Below, piece after piece: positions 1 to 8,725 of a stretch of 64,000 nt of DNA. The DNA comes from Roseivirga spongicola (GTDB lineage Bacteria; Bacteroidota; Bacteroidia; Cytophagales; Cyclobacteriaceae). The notes below the pieces were generated by a model that saw only the letters and a program-made list of their open reading frames with translations, ran no database searches and was not told where the DNA came from. Position 1 is the stretch's first letter. Every line of letters starts with the position of its first letter. Both the position numbers and the translations under genes were made by a program. Location: positions 806,001 to 870,000 of the forward strand of contig NZ_LRPC01000028.1 in assembly GCF_001592965.1 (NCBI RefSeq). The letters run 5' to 3'.

Positions 1-822
1 AGTAAATCTGACACTCAAAAGCCTGAGCCTACAACTGTTAAAAAAGAGCTAGCAGCACCAACTCCAAAAAAGGAAGAACCTAAAGCGGTTGAGCCTGAAA
101 AGAGCCTTGATTACGATGCATTCGACCTATACTTCACTACTGCATTCGATTTTGGTTGGCCAGCCTACAGCACTACAGATGCTGTAATAGAAAGACCTTA
201 TTACACCATCAGTTATAGCGAAGAACACGAACAAGCTATGTGGGTAGCCTATAAATTAGTGGCCGATTCCTTGGCCAAGCCTACATTCGAAAGAAAGGAC
301 AACTTCCGAGAAGACCCAAGGGTTCGTACCGAGTCGGCTTCGCTAGCAGACTATAGAGGCTCTGGATATGATAGGGGTCATTTGGCACCAGCAGCAGATT
401 TTTCTTACGATGAATTTGCCCTATCGCAAAGCTTTTACATGAGCAATATGAGCCCTCAAGACCCTAGCTTTAACAGAGGCATTTGGAAGAAACTGGAAGA
501 CCAAGTACGTAACTGGGCTAAGGTAAACAATACCATTTACGTTGTTACTGGCCCTGTATTGAACAAGAAATTCAAAACCATTGGCAGAAATGAAGTTTCT
601 GTCCCTGAGTATTACTACAAGATAGTACTGGATATTGAAAAGCCAGAGGTAAAAGCTATTGCCTTTCTAATGAAGAACGAAAAGTCGTCAGCCGACCTAA
701 GTACTTTTGTGGTGAGTATTGATGAATTGGAAAAACTAACCAAGCTCGATTTTTTCCCTGCTATGCCCGATGAACTTGAAGACGCTTTGGAGAGTGGCAT
801 AAGTATTAATAAATGGTTCTAG
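1..822 (+). CDS. DNA/RNA non-specific endonuclease (5' end outside window)
   Basis: The reading frame is open from base 1, so the N-terminus lies outside the window. The visible 273 residues begin with a Lys/Pro/Glu-rich linker (about residues 1-37) and then a beta-beta-alpha metal nuclease domain. The signature DRGHLAPAAD (DRGH at bases 370-381) supplies the catalytic His. It is followed by NMSPQ and by FNRGIWKKLE, whose Asn normally binds Mg2+. Members of this family cut DNA and RNA non-specifically and are usually exported. A low-complexity linker between a membrane anchor or signal and the nuclease would fit, but the anchor is not visible. The next gene starts 17 bases downstream. Family assignment is firm; substrate and location are inferred. 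Confidence 0.93.
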   Translation, partial: SKSDTQKPEPTTVKKELAAPTPKKEEPKAVEPEKSLDYDAFDLYFTTAFDFGWPAYSTTDAVIERPYYTISYSEEHEQAMWVAYKLVADSLAKPTFERKDNFREDPRVRTESASLADYRGSGYDRGHLAPAADFSYDEFALSQSFYMSNMSPQDPSFNRGIWKKLEDQVRNWAKVNNTIYVVTGPVLNKKFKTIGRNEVSVPEYYYKIVLDIEKPEVKAIAFLMKNEKSSADLSTFVVSIDELEKLTKLDFFPAMPDELEDALESGISINKWF

Positions 823-839
823 AGTATTAGATTAGAACC

Positions 840-1700
840 ATGAAATACTACACACGCATTCTAGTTTATATTGTACTACTTTTCTTCGCTGTCGGTTTCT
901 TGCAGATAGTTGGTGCTTTAATGGTAGGAGTCGGTTTCGATGAAATAACAGGGAGTGGAAATGAGCTTACCTTAATGGAGGACACTATAATCTCCTACTT
1001 CGGATTGGCAGGCACCATTGCTCTATTCTTTTTTGCATTTCAGAAAATAGAAGAAATCTCTGTCCCAAAAAGTTTCTTTTCTACTCATCAACTTAAAAGA
1101 GATACTCTCTTGGCAGTGATTACAGTAGTTTCAATTATTGGGATTGGTACGGCAATTTTATTGCTTTCTAATCAAATATCTTTAACCCCACTCCCCTTTG
1201 ATGGCGGAATTGTTTTAACAACTTTTCTTCTTTTTGTAAGCGTTTCAATTCAGGAGGAATTGTTTTGTAGAGGGCTAATCCAAAAGACCTTAATGAGATC
1301 TATCCCACCATACACCGCCCTTGCTGTAGCTTCGTTCCTTTTTGCCTTACTGCATGCCTTCAACCCTAACTTATCACTCCTCGGCTTTATCAACTTGACC
1401 TTGTCTGGAGTTCTATTAGGCTTAGTATTTATGCATACTGAGAATCTTTGGTTTTGCTTTGTAGCCCACTTGATATGGAACTTTATACAAGCCCCGTTCT
1501 TAGGATTCAATGTAAGTGGGAATGAAATTCAATCAATAACACAGATCCAACTTTATGGACCTTCTTATCTAACAGGCGGTAAATTTGGTTATGAAGGATC
1601 AATTCTGTGCACAACCCTTTCAGTAATTGCCATATTCATTCTAGACTTGTACTTCAGAAAAAGAAACAAAGAATCAGTAAGACTTTCTGACATTGGCTAA
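840..1700 (+). CDS. CPBP family intramembrane metalloprotease
   Basis: A 286-residue polytopic membrane protein with about eight hydrophobic segments. It carries the CPBP (CAAX protease / bacteriocin-processing) motifs: EExxxR at E139-E140-R144 (QEELFCRG), FxxxH ending at H172 (FALLH) and a later membrane His in HLIWNF. In the family these Glu and His residues form the active site, which cleaves substrates inside the membrane; some members give bacteriocin immunity or modify prenylated proteins. It starts 17 bases after the nuclease and is probably co-transcribed with it. The substrate cannot be told from sequence. An inverted-repeat element follows the stop directly. Confidence 0.9.
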   Translation: MKYYTRILVYIVLLFFAVGFLQIVGALMVGVGFDEITGSGNELTLMEDTIISYFGLAGTIALFFFAFQKIEEISVPKSFFSTHQLKRDTLLAVITVVSIIGIGTAILLLSNQISLTPLPFDGGIVLTTFLLFVSVSIQEELFCRGLIQKTLMRSIPPYTALAVASFLFALLHAFNPNLSLLGFINLTLSGVLLGLVFMHTENLWFCFVAHLIWNFIQAPFLGFNVSGNEIQSITQIQLYGPSYLTGGKFGYEGSILCTTLSVIAIFILDLYFRKRNKESVRLSDIG

Positions 1701-1850
1701 AAAGCTGTCTCACAAGCCATTAGTCCTCTGGTTTTTAAAGTGACTAGAAGTCTTTATCGAACCAGAAAACCTCCAATGTGGAGAGATTCTCTCTTATTTA
1801 GTATGTTGGAGAGAAATAAAGATTAGCTCTTGAGACAGCCTCTTTTACAC
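1701..1850. repeat. Intergenic inverted-repeat element (diverged copy), possible bidirectional terminator
   Basis: The gap between two convergent genes is bounded by GCTGTCTCA (1704-1712) and its exact complement TGAGACAGC (1831-1839), followed by CTCTTTT. The interior holds a second, shorter pairing (CTGGTT with AACCAG). The ends resemble those of the elements at 40147-40285 and 62777-62890, but the interior differs. Transcribed either way it should fold into a long hairpin, so it may end transcripts from both sides. Confidence 0.55.
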
Positions 1851-1870
1851 CTATTCTAGTTAGAATTCTC

Positions 1871-2269
1871 TTATCCCTTTTTCCTTTCGGCTGTCATTTC
1901 CAGTGTACCATCGGGCGTGTAAACAGCACCTTCACAGTCATCACCATCGAACTTAAATTCAAACTCGATATTTCCACCATCTATTTCTGCACTACCTTCT
2001 AGAATCAGATCGTCAAATACAACATCCTCTAGCTCAATTGTACCATAAACATCGCTTTTAATAGACACTTCCAGGGTTCCATCTTCTGCACGAGAAATGA
2101 TCATATCTCCTGTTAAGTCCCCTTCTGGCATAGATACTTCATACTCCCATGTTCCAGTTGGGTCGTATGCTTCTTGAGCCACCGACTGATTTACTGAGAA
2201 CACGGTGAGCAAAAGCGCCAATGCGCTCAACATCATTGATTTCTTTAAAGTTTGCATTGTTTTCATCAT
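1871..2269 (-). CDS. Small secreted beta-rich protein of unknown function
   Basis: An exported protein of about 132 residues that I do not recognise. The frame is open to an ATG at 2311, but the paired ATGs at 2269 and 2266 put a classical signal peptide right at the start (Lys-rich n-region, hydrophobic core, cleavage after SVAQ), so I start there. The mature part is acidic and alternates polar and hydrophobic residues (GTWEYEV, GDMIIS, GTLEVSIKS, GNIEFEFKF), as in a small beta-sandwich or barrel. It ends with Lys residues after a TLEMTAE strand. One Cys (in GDDCEG) lies in the mature part. It is monocistronic; the far side of the inverted-repeat element lies downstream. Such small envelope proteins are common in Cytophagales. 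No function is proposed. Confidence 0.75.
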   Translation of the reverse strand: MMKTMQTLKKSMMLSALALLLTVFSVNQSVAQEAYDPTGTWEYEVSMPEGDLTGDMIISRAEDGTLEVSIKSDVYGTIELEDVVFDDLILEGSAEIDGGNIEFEFKFDGDDCEGAVYTPDGTLEMTAERKKG

Positions 2270-2311
2270 GAGTTTTTGATTTGTGAATGATAGATGCTTT
2301 AAGTTACACAA

Positions 2312-2714
2312 TGGTTGCTTAGGATTAAACTTTTAGTAGTCTGAAGATCAGCTAGCAAGAAAAACAGCAGCAGTGAACAGGTCTATAGTTTTAAAAATGG
2401 AATTGAGTGAACTAGGACTAATTGAAATAGCCTAAAAACAGGCTAGGAAGAAAAAATTGCTACGACTCTCCACTAGAGTAACCGGTTAAAGTCATTAAAA
2501 TACAGGTTAATGCTGTTTAAAACATGCACTTTTAGAAGTCGACTTGCTCAACAAAGTAGCTTTTGTAAAGAAAGTTCATCAAATTATGGGTACATAAAAT
2601 TGATTGACATCGCATGGAGCTAATCATCTGATGTCACAAAGGTGGGGAAAGCTAGTGAAACTATCCATTCAGGTTAGCGCGTCATCCTGAATTAACATAT
2701 CAGAATTATAATGT
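2312..2714. other. Divergent intergenic region
   Basis: About 400 bases between a minus-strand and a plus-strand gene, so it must hold both promoters. A short hairpin, TAGCCT with AGGCTA, lies near 2428-2446. I see no gene, no clear promoter consensus and no large repeat. Confidence 0.5.
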
Positions 2715-4127
2715 ATGAACAATACCATTAAGCCTACACGTGTTTTGATAGTTGAAGATAATGTAGGAGATATTTTCTTGGTTGAAAAGTTCCTAAAAAA
2801 GCGGTTCGACAACCTATCGATAGATATTGCAAATACATTTAAGAAAGCCAAGACTCAAATCTTAGCGTGTTCAGACTATGATGTGGTCTTATTAGATCTG
2901 AAGCTTCCTGATTTAAGCGGGCACAAACTTGTAGATGAGGTATTAGACATCTGTAATTGCTCCGTTATTATTCTTACAGGATACTCAGATTTAAAAGTTG
3001 CTAAGGAAGTTCTAGCCAAGGGGGTAGCAGATTTTTTAATCAAGGATGAAATAAGCCCTGAAGCACTTCATAAATCTGTTTTGTACGCCATAGAGCGCAA
3101 GCGTTTTATAGATGACCTCAGAGCTACTAAAGAAAATTATAGAAACCTATTTCATTTAAGCCCTCAACCTAAATGGATTTATGAGTTAAGTACATTTAAA
3201 ATATTGGATGCCAATACCGCTGCACTAAAGCAATATGGCTACTCTTTTGAAGAGTTCATAGGCAAGCAAATCCATGAGCTCAGACCTCCTGAACATATTC
3301 CAACGCTACAAAAAGTGATAAAAAGGCCACTAAGCGAAAGACAGACACCATATAACGGAACTTTCGTGCATAGAAAAAAAGACGGTCAAATCATTACTGT
3401 AGATATTTATAGTAGAGATATCCTCTTCCAAAACATTCCCTCGAGAATGATTGTGGCCATTGACATATCGGAAAGAAAAAGGCTTCAGGAAGAATTACAA
3501 CTCACTTCTTACAATGTAGAAAAAAGGGAACGTGAAAGAATGGCTACAAGCCTCCATAATGGCCTGCAGCAAATGCTTCTCGCATCATTTATGAGTATTG
3601 AAGCATTAGGTAAGGAGGTTGAAAAAAAGCTTGACTCGCGCAGTAAGTCCTCTTATGTAAAAGGACTATCATTGCTACAAGAAGCCATAGAAACCACTAG
3701 GAGGATTGCACATGAAATTACTCCATTTGAAATTGAAGAAAAAGGGCTAACTGCCGGTATAGAAACCATACTCGAGAGACACTTTCAATCTAACTTAACC
3801 TTCAACTTTATAAATGACCTGAAGTCTAATAGGCTTCCGACTAACCTGGAAATCATACTTTTCAGAACTACTCAAGAAATCATTAACAACATTGTTAAGC
3901 ATGCAAAAGCTTCAACGGCTGATATAACTCTTACCGAAAAAGATAAAGAACTCATGCTAGACATTTCTGATAATGGAGTTGGGTTTGACCCTAGCTTGGT
4001 AGGTAAAAAGCACCTTGGGCTAAAAGCACTGAATTCATCTATAGATTCAGTGAATGGACATCTACATATAGATTCTCAACTTGGCAAAGGAACAAAAATA
4101 GAGGTCAGAATACCTGTGCCTTATTAG
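2715..4127 (+). CDS. Hybrid regulator: N-terminal receiver, PAS, HisKA_3-type histidine kinase
   Basis: A soluble 470-residue signalling protein. Residues 8-125 form a receiver: acidic E14-D15, phospho-acceptor D61 (VVLLDLKLPD), T88 and K110. A PAS domain follows (about 135-260; the region with YGYSFEEFIGKQIHELRP). The kinase has a NarX/DesK-like phospho-acceptor helix, RERERMATSLHNG, with H281, then an HATPase with N-box (TTQEIINNIVKHA) and G-boxes (DNGVGFDP, HLGLKAL). There is no transmembrane segment. The order receiver first, kinase last suggests that phosphorylation of the receiver by another kinase controls the output kinase. No partner gene is adjacent. The ATG at 2715 is used because the receiver begins at once after it. 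Confidence 0.9.
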   Translation: MNNTIKPTRVLIVEDNVGDIFLVEKFLKKRFDNLSIDIANTFKKAKTQILACSDYDVVLLDLKLPDLSGHKLVDEVLDICNCSVIILTGYSDLKVAKEVLAKGVADFLIKDEISPEALHKSVLYAIERKRFIDDLRATKENYRNLFHLSPQPKWIYELSTFKILDANTAALKQYGYSFEEFIGKQIHELRPPEHIPTLQKVIKRPLSERQTPYNGTFVHRKKDGQIITVDIYSRDILFQNIPSRMIVAIDISERKRLQEELQLTSYNVEKRERERMATSLHNGLQQMLLASFMSIEALGKEVEKKLDSRSKSSYVKGLSLLQEAIETTRRIAHEITPFEIEEKGLTAGIETILERHFQSNLTFNFINDLKSNRLPTNLEIILFRTTQEIINNIVKHAKASTADITLTEKDKELMLDISDNGVGFDPSLVGKKHLGLKALNSSIDSVNGHLHIDSQLGKGTKIEVRIPVPY

Positions 4128-4148
4128 TATGATAATGCTAAAAGCCTC

Positions 4149-5768
4149 TTAGCGAATAATTACAAACTCTACCCTTCTGTTTATTTCTCGGCCTGATGCA
4201 CTATCGTTATCGGTTAGTGGTTTTTCGCCTCCAAAACCTTCAAACTCTACTCTTTCGGCATCAACCCCCTTGCTTAACAGGTAATCCCTTACGGTTTTTA
4301 CTCTTTCCACAGAAAGCTCTTTGAGCAATCTGGCATCACCTCGGTTATCGGTGTGCCCTTCTAGCCTAATGGCCATTCCTGGGTTAGACTCCATCATTTG
4401 TACAATTTCATCCAGTTGCCTTTTAGCTACTTCTGGGTTAGAGAAGTTCGCAGAAGCCCGATTGAACAATACATTTTCAATCTTTACTTTAGTCCCTACT
4501 TCTTCAGGAGTTAGATAGAAGGTCTCTACGGAAGACCCTCCAAATTCATCGCTCATACTCTGTACAGATGAACCCGCAGTAAAAGTTTCTTGATATTTTA
4601 AAAAGCCCTTGGCTGCAATACTCACTTCTACAGAAGCTCCCTCTTCTAATGACATAACAAAATGCTTGTTTTGAGAGTCAATGTCAGCGGTATTTATATC
4701 AATATCCTTACCATCGTAGCTCATTTTCACCGAGGCATCCACAGGTGTTTCAGTTCGTTTATCTAACACCTGAAAAGTCATTACCACAACTGAGGTTTTT
4801 TCATTTTCTATTGGCATTTCGGCCTCTTCTTCTTGAGCTAAGACTTCTTCAATAGACTCTTGTAATGCTTTTTCTGCATCGCTGAGGGCATAATTAAACA
4901 GATCTCCAAAGCCCTCACTATTTTGAGTTGTAGAAAAGAAAGCTACATCTCCTGAAGCTGGAATAAAGTAATCTCTCTCGGTACCTTTTGTATTAATTCC
5001 TTCTCCCAAGTTCACTGGGGTAGACCAATCTTGCCAAGAACCATTCAACCGTTTTGTAACGAAAATATCTCTGCCCCCGAGGCCATCATGAGCATTAGAT
5101 GTAAAATAAAGCGTCTCATTATCTGCAGCTAAAAATGGAGACCATTCTTCGCCATAAGTATTTACCACATTGCCCAACGTTTGCGGCTGGCTCCAAGTAT
5201 CATCACCTTGTTTAAAAGACACATATAAGTCTTCGTTACCTTCAGAAAGGTATGATCTCATGGCCAGGATCAGCGTATTTTCTTCTGCGTTAATAGTGGC
5301 ACCTAAGTAAGGTGAGTTATTAGAAAAATACTGAATTTGAAGTCTTTCAGGCTTTTGCCATTCGCCATTTAGTTTAGTAGATACTGCAATTCCATTTCTC
5401 ATACTTCCTCCACCTTGACCATCGGCATCAAAATAATTCAGTAAGTACATTCTATTACCATCGGCACTAAAACCAACTACTCCATTTAACCCTGGGTGAT
5501 TAATAACATTGCCAGCATGTTGCGCTTTACTCCATCCGCTTTCCGTTTTGGTAGAGAACCAAATATCTCCCCTATCAATCACTCCTCCAACATTTGCGGC
5601 ATGACCAGAGCGCGTAAAATAGAGTGTTTCACCGTCTGGACTCAATGCAGGACTGTGCTCATCGTAAGATGAATTAACACTATCTATTTTAAGATGGCTC
5701 TGCACTTGGGCTTTGACAGAAAATAAAAACAGAACTCCTATAAGGATGAAACTGCAACGATTGAGCAT
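4149..5768 (-). CDS. OmpA-family protein with PD40 beta-propeller repeats
   Basis: A 539-residue exported envelope protein with an N-terminal signal peptide ending near residue 20 (FLFSVKAQ). Residues about 30-300 hold PD40/WD40-like propeller repeats, seen as SPALSPDGETLYFTR, GVVGFSADGNRMYLL and WSPFLAADNETLYFTSN. A low-complexity Glu-rich linker and a carboxypeptidase-regulatory-like beta segment follow (about 325-420). The last 110 residues are an OmpA domain with the peptidoglycan-binding signature EGHTDNRGD and a closing NRRVEFVI. Related multidomain proteins anchor the outer membrane to peptidoglycan, and some (PorE) belong to type IX secretion. The TPR block of PorE is not visible here, so a specific T9SS role is not claimed. 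Confidence 0.88.
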   Translation of the reverse strand: MLNRCSFILIGVLFLFSVKAQVQSHLKIDSVNSSYDEHSPALSPDGETLYFTRSGHAANVGGVIDRGDIWFSTKTESGWSKAQHAGNVINHPGLNGVVGFSADGNRMYLLNYFDADGQGGGSMRNGIAVSTKLNGEWQKPERLQIQYFSNNSPYLGATINAEENTLILAMRSYLSEGNEDLYVSFKQGDDTWSQPQTLGNVVNTYGEEWSPFLAADNETLYFTSNAHDGLGGRDIFVTKRLNGSWQDWSTPVNLGEGINTKGTERDYFIPASGDVAFFSTTQNSEGFGDLFNYALSDAEKALQESIEEVLAQEEEAEMPIENEKTSVVVMTFQVLDKRTETPVDASVKMSYDGKDIDINTADIDSQNKHFVMSLEEGASVEVSIAAKGFLKYQETFTAGSSVQSMSDEFGGSSVETFYLTPEEVGTKVKIENVLFNRASANFSNPEVAKRQLDEIVQMMESNPGMAIRLEGHTDNRGDARLLKELSVERVKTVRDYLLSKGVDAERVEFEGFGGEKPLTDNDSASGREINRRVEFVIIR

Positions 5769-5944
5769 GGAATTTTTCTTAATAATTCGAATTACGCGTA
5801 AAGCGATGGTGAGTTCAAGACAGGCTGCTTTAAACTTTGTTAATGCAAATTAAATGAAATGAACTGAATTAACCATTTGAAAGTAACGCTGAATAGTCAG
5901 TGATTTCATCTGGTAAACGTAGATTCACAACGGTATATTTCAAC

Positions 5945-6847
5945 CTAAAAATATATCTCTTGAGCCAAACGATAGGTATTGGCATGTGCCTCAACAATAT
6001 GAGCTATGCGCTCCGAGTACCCACCACCCATACTGGCAACCACAGGAATGCCACAAGCCTTGCAGCGTTCTAGCACCATTCTGTCTCGCATCTTACAACC
6101 TTCTATACTCATTCCTAACCTACCTAATTTATCGGTAGCCAACACATCTACCCCAGATTGGAAAAAGACAAAGTCTGGCTGCACCTGATCTAACAACTCG
6201 TTTAGGTGCCTATCTAATAGCTTTAAGTAAGTAGGATCGTCTGTACCATCTTCTAATCCCACATCCAAATCGGACTGCTCCTTATGCATTGGGTAATTAG
6301 ACGCTCCGTGCATGCTGAAAGTGAACACTTTTGGTTCGTTTTGGAATATTTGCGCGGTACCATTTCCCTGATGAACGTCTAAATCTACCACCAAAACTTG
6401 TTTAGCCAACCCTCTATCTAACAGGTGATTGGCTGCAATGGCAATATCATTGAGCAGACAAAAGCCTTCTCCTCTATCAGTAAAGGCATGGTGCGTTCCT
6501 CCAGCAATATTCATTGCTACTCCATAATCTAAGGCAAACAATGCCGCCTGAACTGTTCCATTCATTATGGTTATTTCCCTTTCCACTAGCTGCTCAGATA
6601 ATGGAAAGCCAGTTTTTCTCTCCTCTTTGCGGGTTAAACTCTGACTCTTTAGCTTTTCCCAATAATGAGCATTATGGGTACGCAAAACTTCAGATTCTGA
6701 TAGTGGGCTTGGCACAAAGAAGTTCGCATCTTTTACCGTACCCTCGTAGAGCAACTGCTCTGGGAGAAGGTTATACTTCTCCATCGGAAAGCGGTGATTC
6801 TTGGGTAGCGGATGTGCATAAATCTGAGTCCAAGCTATCTTGAGCAT
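5945..6847 (-). CDS. Histone deacetylase family protein (AcuC/HDAC-like)
   Basis: 300 residues, the usual length for bacterial class I/II HDAC-like amidohydrolases. The paired active-site His are H119-H120 (AGGTHHAF). The zinc site is D155/D157/H159 in VVDLDVHQGNG, and a further Asp lies in SGVDVLATD. A glycine-rich MGGGYS lines the pocket near the C-terminus. Enzymes of this family remove acyl groups from lysines, polyamines or small amides; the bacterial substrate is not predictable here. No acetyltransferase or acyl-CoA synthetase is adjacent, so an acuABC-type locus is not supported. It is cytoplasmic, and transcribed alone as far as can be seen. Confidence 0.92.
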   Translation of the reverse strand: MLKIAWTQIYAHPLPKNHRFPMEKYNLLPEQLLYEGTVKDANFFVPSPLSESEVLRTHNAHYWEKLKSQSLTRKEERKTGFPLSEQLVEREITIMNGTVQAALFALDYGVAMNIAGGTHHAFTDRGEGFCLLNDIAIAANHLLDRGLAKQVLVVDLDVHQGNGTAQIFQNEPKVFTFSMHGASNYPMHKEQSDLDVGLEDGTDDPTYLKLLDRHLNELLDQVQPDFVFFQSGVDVLATDKLGRLGMSIEGCKMRDRMVLERCKACGIPVVASMGGGYSERIAHIVEAHANTYRLAQEIYF

Positions 6848-6973
6848 AATAGTTACACAAATGAGGTTTGAATAAAAACAGTGTAGTCCTTCTAAGCCAA
6901 AACTAAAGCCAGATGTTTATTTATGATAAATAAAATGTGATTTAGTGTCAGGTAAAGCCATACACACAGGACA

Positions 6974-7016
6974 TAAAAAAACCAGAAAGAACTCTATTCC
7001 TATAGAATCTTTCTGG
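6974..7016 (-). terminator. Rho-independent terminator of the acidic protein gene
   Basis: CCAGAAAGA (6982-6990) pairs exactly with TCTTTCTGG (7008-7016). Read on the minus strand the hairpin is followed by a run of seven T, 28 bases beyond the stop of the gene at 7044-7595. Confidence 0.85.
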
Positions 7017-7043
7017 CTTAGCTAATTCTTAGCCAATTATATT

Positions 7044-7595
7044 TTAAGCGTCCTCATCGAACTGAAAAGAGTAATGAGTAGGGTCTAACTTTAGAGTATC
7101 TTCATTAAACTCCTTTATAAACTTCTCAATCACTTTTGGGTTAATTTGATCTACGTTTAAGCCTACATCTAGTCCAATTCCATAATCTATGTTAGGGTCT
7201 ACATCTACATGTTCCTGAACTTTCACTGCTTCATCTTCTTCCAGTTCGTCCATTACCTCGGTCATGTAAAGACCAATTTCTTCTTCCTGGTCGTTTAGAG
7301 GTTCAATGTCTCCATTTTCATCTTCTTCATAAACTATACTCTTATAGTTTGGGTATTTTTTGGCTACTTGATGTTCGGCTAGCTCATATATTTCGCTGCT
7401 GTGTTGCAGTTTAAGCGTATAAATGGCAGCATCGTATATTACCTCTCTGCCTTCATAAACTCCAATAAAAAAGAAGTTCATAAAGTCTTCAGAATTGTCT
7501 TCAGAGTCTATGACCACATAAGACTGACCTTTTTCGGCCATTTCTTTCCTTAACTCTTCAATTTCCTGAGGGTCAAAGCCTTGATTTGATTGCAT
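7044..7595 (-). CDS. Conserved acidic protein of unknown function
   Basis: A 183-residue, strongly acidic cytoplasmic protein without signal peptide or membrane segment. I do not recognise the family. Residues 1-25 form an acidic helix (EIEELRKEMAEKG). The middle (30-80) is a mixed alpha/beta stretch (SYVVIDSED, NFFFIGVYEGREVIYDAAIYTL). The rest is a chain of Asp/Glu-rich segments (EEDENGDIEP, ELEEDEAVKV) with a more hydrophobic tail, HYSFQFDEDA. It is 61 bases downstream of the thioesterase gene on the same strand and closes that cluster with its own terminator, so it may share the transcript of the 9.2-7.0 kb group. Confidence 0.75.
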   Translation of the reverse strand: MQSNQGFDPQEIEELRKEMAEKGQSYVVIDSEDNSEDFMNFFFIGVYEGREVIYDAAIYTLKLQHSSEIYELAEHQVAKKYPNYKSIVYEEDENGDIEPLNDQEEEIGLYMTEVMDELEEDEAVKVQEHVDVDPNIDYGIGLDVGLNVDQINPKVIEKFIKEFNEDTLKLDPTHYSFQFDEDA

Positions 7596-7656
7596 AAGTA
7601 TCTAAGTATGGATTAGTAACGGTTCAATATTTAATATAAATCATTTTTTGTGGGTG

Positions 7657-8178
7657 TCAAAAATTTGTTTGCAGACTTGCCTTTACCTGCTTCACTCTTT
7701 CATCGAATTTATTGGGGTGATATTCAATTTCATCGAAAAGCATGGCTTTTAAATAGGCCTGTACATCAGCCGAATGAGTAGTGGTTCTACTGGTGTCCAT
7801 AGCCACATATTTGAAGGTAGACCACATGAGCGTTTTCAGGTGACTTTTAGAGTCGTCCGTCATTAGGTATTCGATCACCGTGGTATTATCATCAAAGTGA
7901 ATTAACCTAGTAAATATTCTAACCCATTCACCCAAATTAGCAGATCTCAGGTAGGCTATGTGATGGTTATAAACCACCCAAAAAGCTTTGTATTCCTGAA
8001 TAATATCTTTCATTTCAACACCATAGAGTTTAGGCACTTGGTCTTCTCTGGCGTTGAAAAAGTAGTCGAAGTATTTAGCGTTATTGAGGTGTCTTAAAGG
8101 GTCACAGTCTTGAAAACGGATTATTACCCTAGACTCGGTCTGTTTTTGGTATTCTTTATTGGAATCTATTATCGACAT
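7657..8178 (-). CDS. Acyl-CoA thioesterase, 4HBT hotdog family
   Basis: 173 residues, slightly longer than a minimal hotdog domain. The signature FQDCDPLRHLNNAKYFDYF (residues 22-40) gives the catalytic-type Asp D26 and the conserved H30-x-N32-N33-x-x-Y36 of 4-hydroxybenzoyl-CoA thioesterase relatives such as YbgC and FadM. These hydrolyse acyl-CoA thioesters in the cytoplasm. The start ATG shares one base with the stop of the upstream DinB gene (TAATG), so the two are translationally coupled. Acyl chain preference cannot be read from the sequence. Confidence 0.88.
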   Translation of the reverse strand: MSIIDSNKEYQKQTESRVIIRFQDCDPLRHLNNAKYFDYFFNAREDQVPKLYGVEMKDIIQEYKAFWVVYNHHIAYLRSANLGEWVRIFTRLIHFDDNTTVIEYLMTDDSKSHLKTLMWSTFKYVAMDTSRTTTHSADVQAYLKAMLFDEIEYHPNKFDERVKQVKASLQTNF

Positions 8179-8690
8179 TATAAATAGCGTTCTTTTAACA
8201 CATCTGTATGGTGAGCACAGTGACCGTAGATCATTCCTGCCAAGGCCCTTACACTTACTGGGTGGTCAGAAGCCGTACCAACTTTAAGGCTATCAGATTC
8301 AGGCATATCATCAAACAAAAAAAGCGTTGACGTTCTTATGGCCACAAACTCTTCAATTAAGCTTGAAAAACTTCGAGTTGTAGTAGGACTAGCGGCTTGA
8401 TACTCATCTTGATCCATCCCTGGCAATGCTTGCTTTTCTCCCCGTGCGATACACAATGCCCGGTAGGCGAATATCCGTTCGGTATCATTAATGTGATTCA
8501 AAACCTCTTTAATGCTCCATTTACCTGCTGCATAACGGTAATCAGACTTTTCTTCAGAAATATCTGACATAAAGCCTGAGAATGAGGTAAGCTGGGCTCT
8601 TAGTAACTTAATGAGATTATCTTCTTCTATTTTATTGATGTAGGTAGAGTAAAACTCATTGTACTCACCTGCTTTGGGTTTACGGATCAT
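8178..8690 (-). CDS. DinB family protein (putative metal-dependent hydrolase/transferase)
   Basis: 170 residues forming the DinB/YfiT four-helix bundle. The metal-binding His triad is visible as H66 (NHINDTERIF) and H157/H161 (YGHCAHHTDVL). KWSIKEVL before the first His is the usual entry motif. Proteins of this fold include mycothiol- or bacillithiol-dependent transferases and many uncharacterised members; in Bacteroidota the cofactor thiol is unknown. It overlaps the thioesterase by one base and lies 35 bases downstream of the gamma-carbonic anhydrase, which suggests one operon of three or four genes. Confidence 0.88.
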   Translation of the reverse strand: MIRKPKAGEYNEFYSTYINKIEEDNLIKLLRAQLTSFSGFMSDISEEKSDYRYAAGKWSIKEVLNHINDTERIFAYRALCIARGEKQALPGMDQDEYQAASPTTTRSFSSLIEEFVAIRTSTLFLFDDMPESDSLKVGTASDHPVSVRALAGMIYGHCAHHTDVLKERYL

Positions 8691-8725
8691 GATTTAATTT
8701 AGCTTTTTCTGGTTAGAGATTGAAT

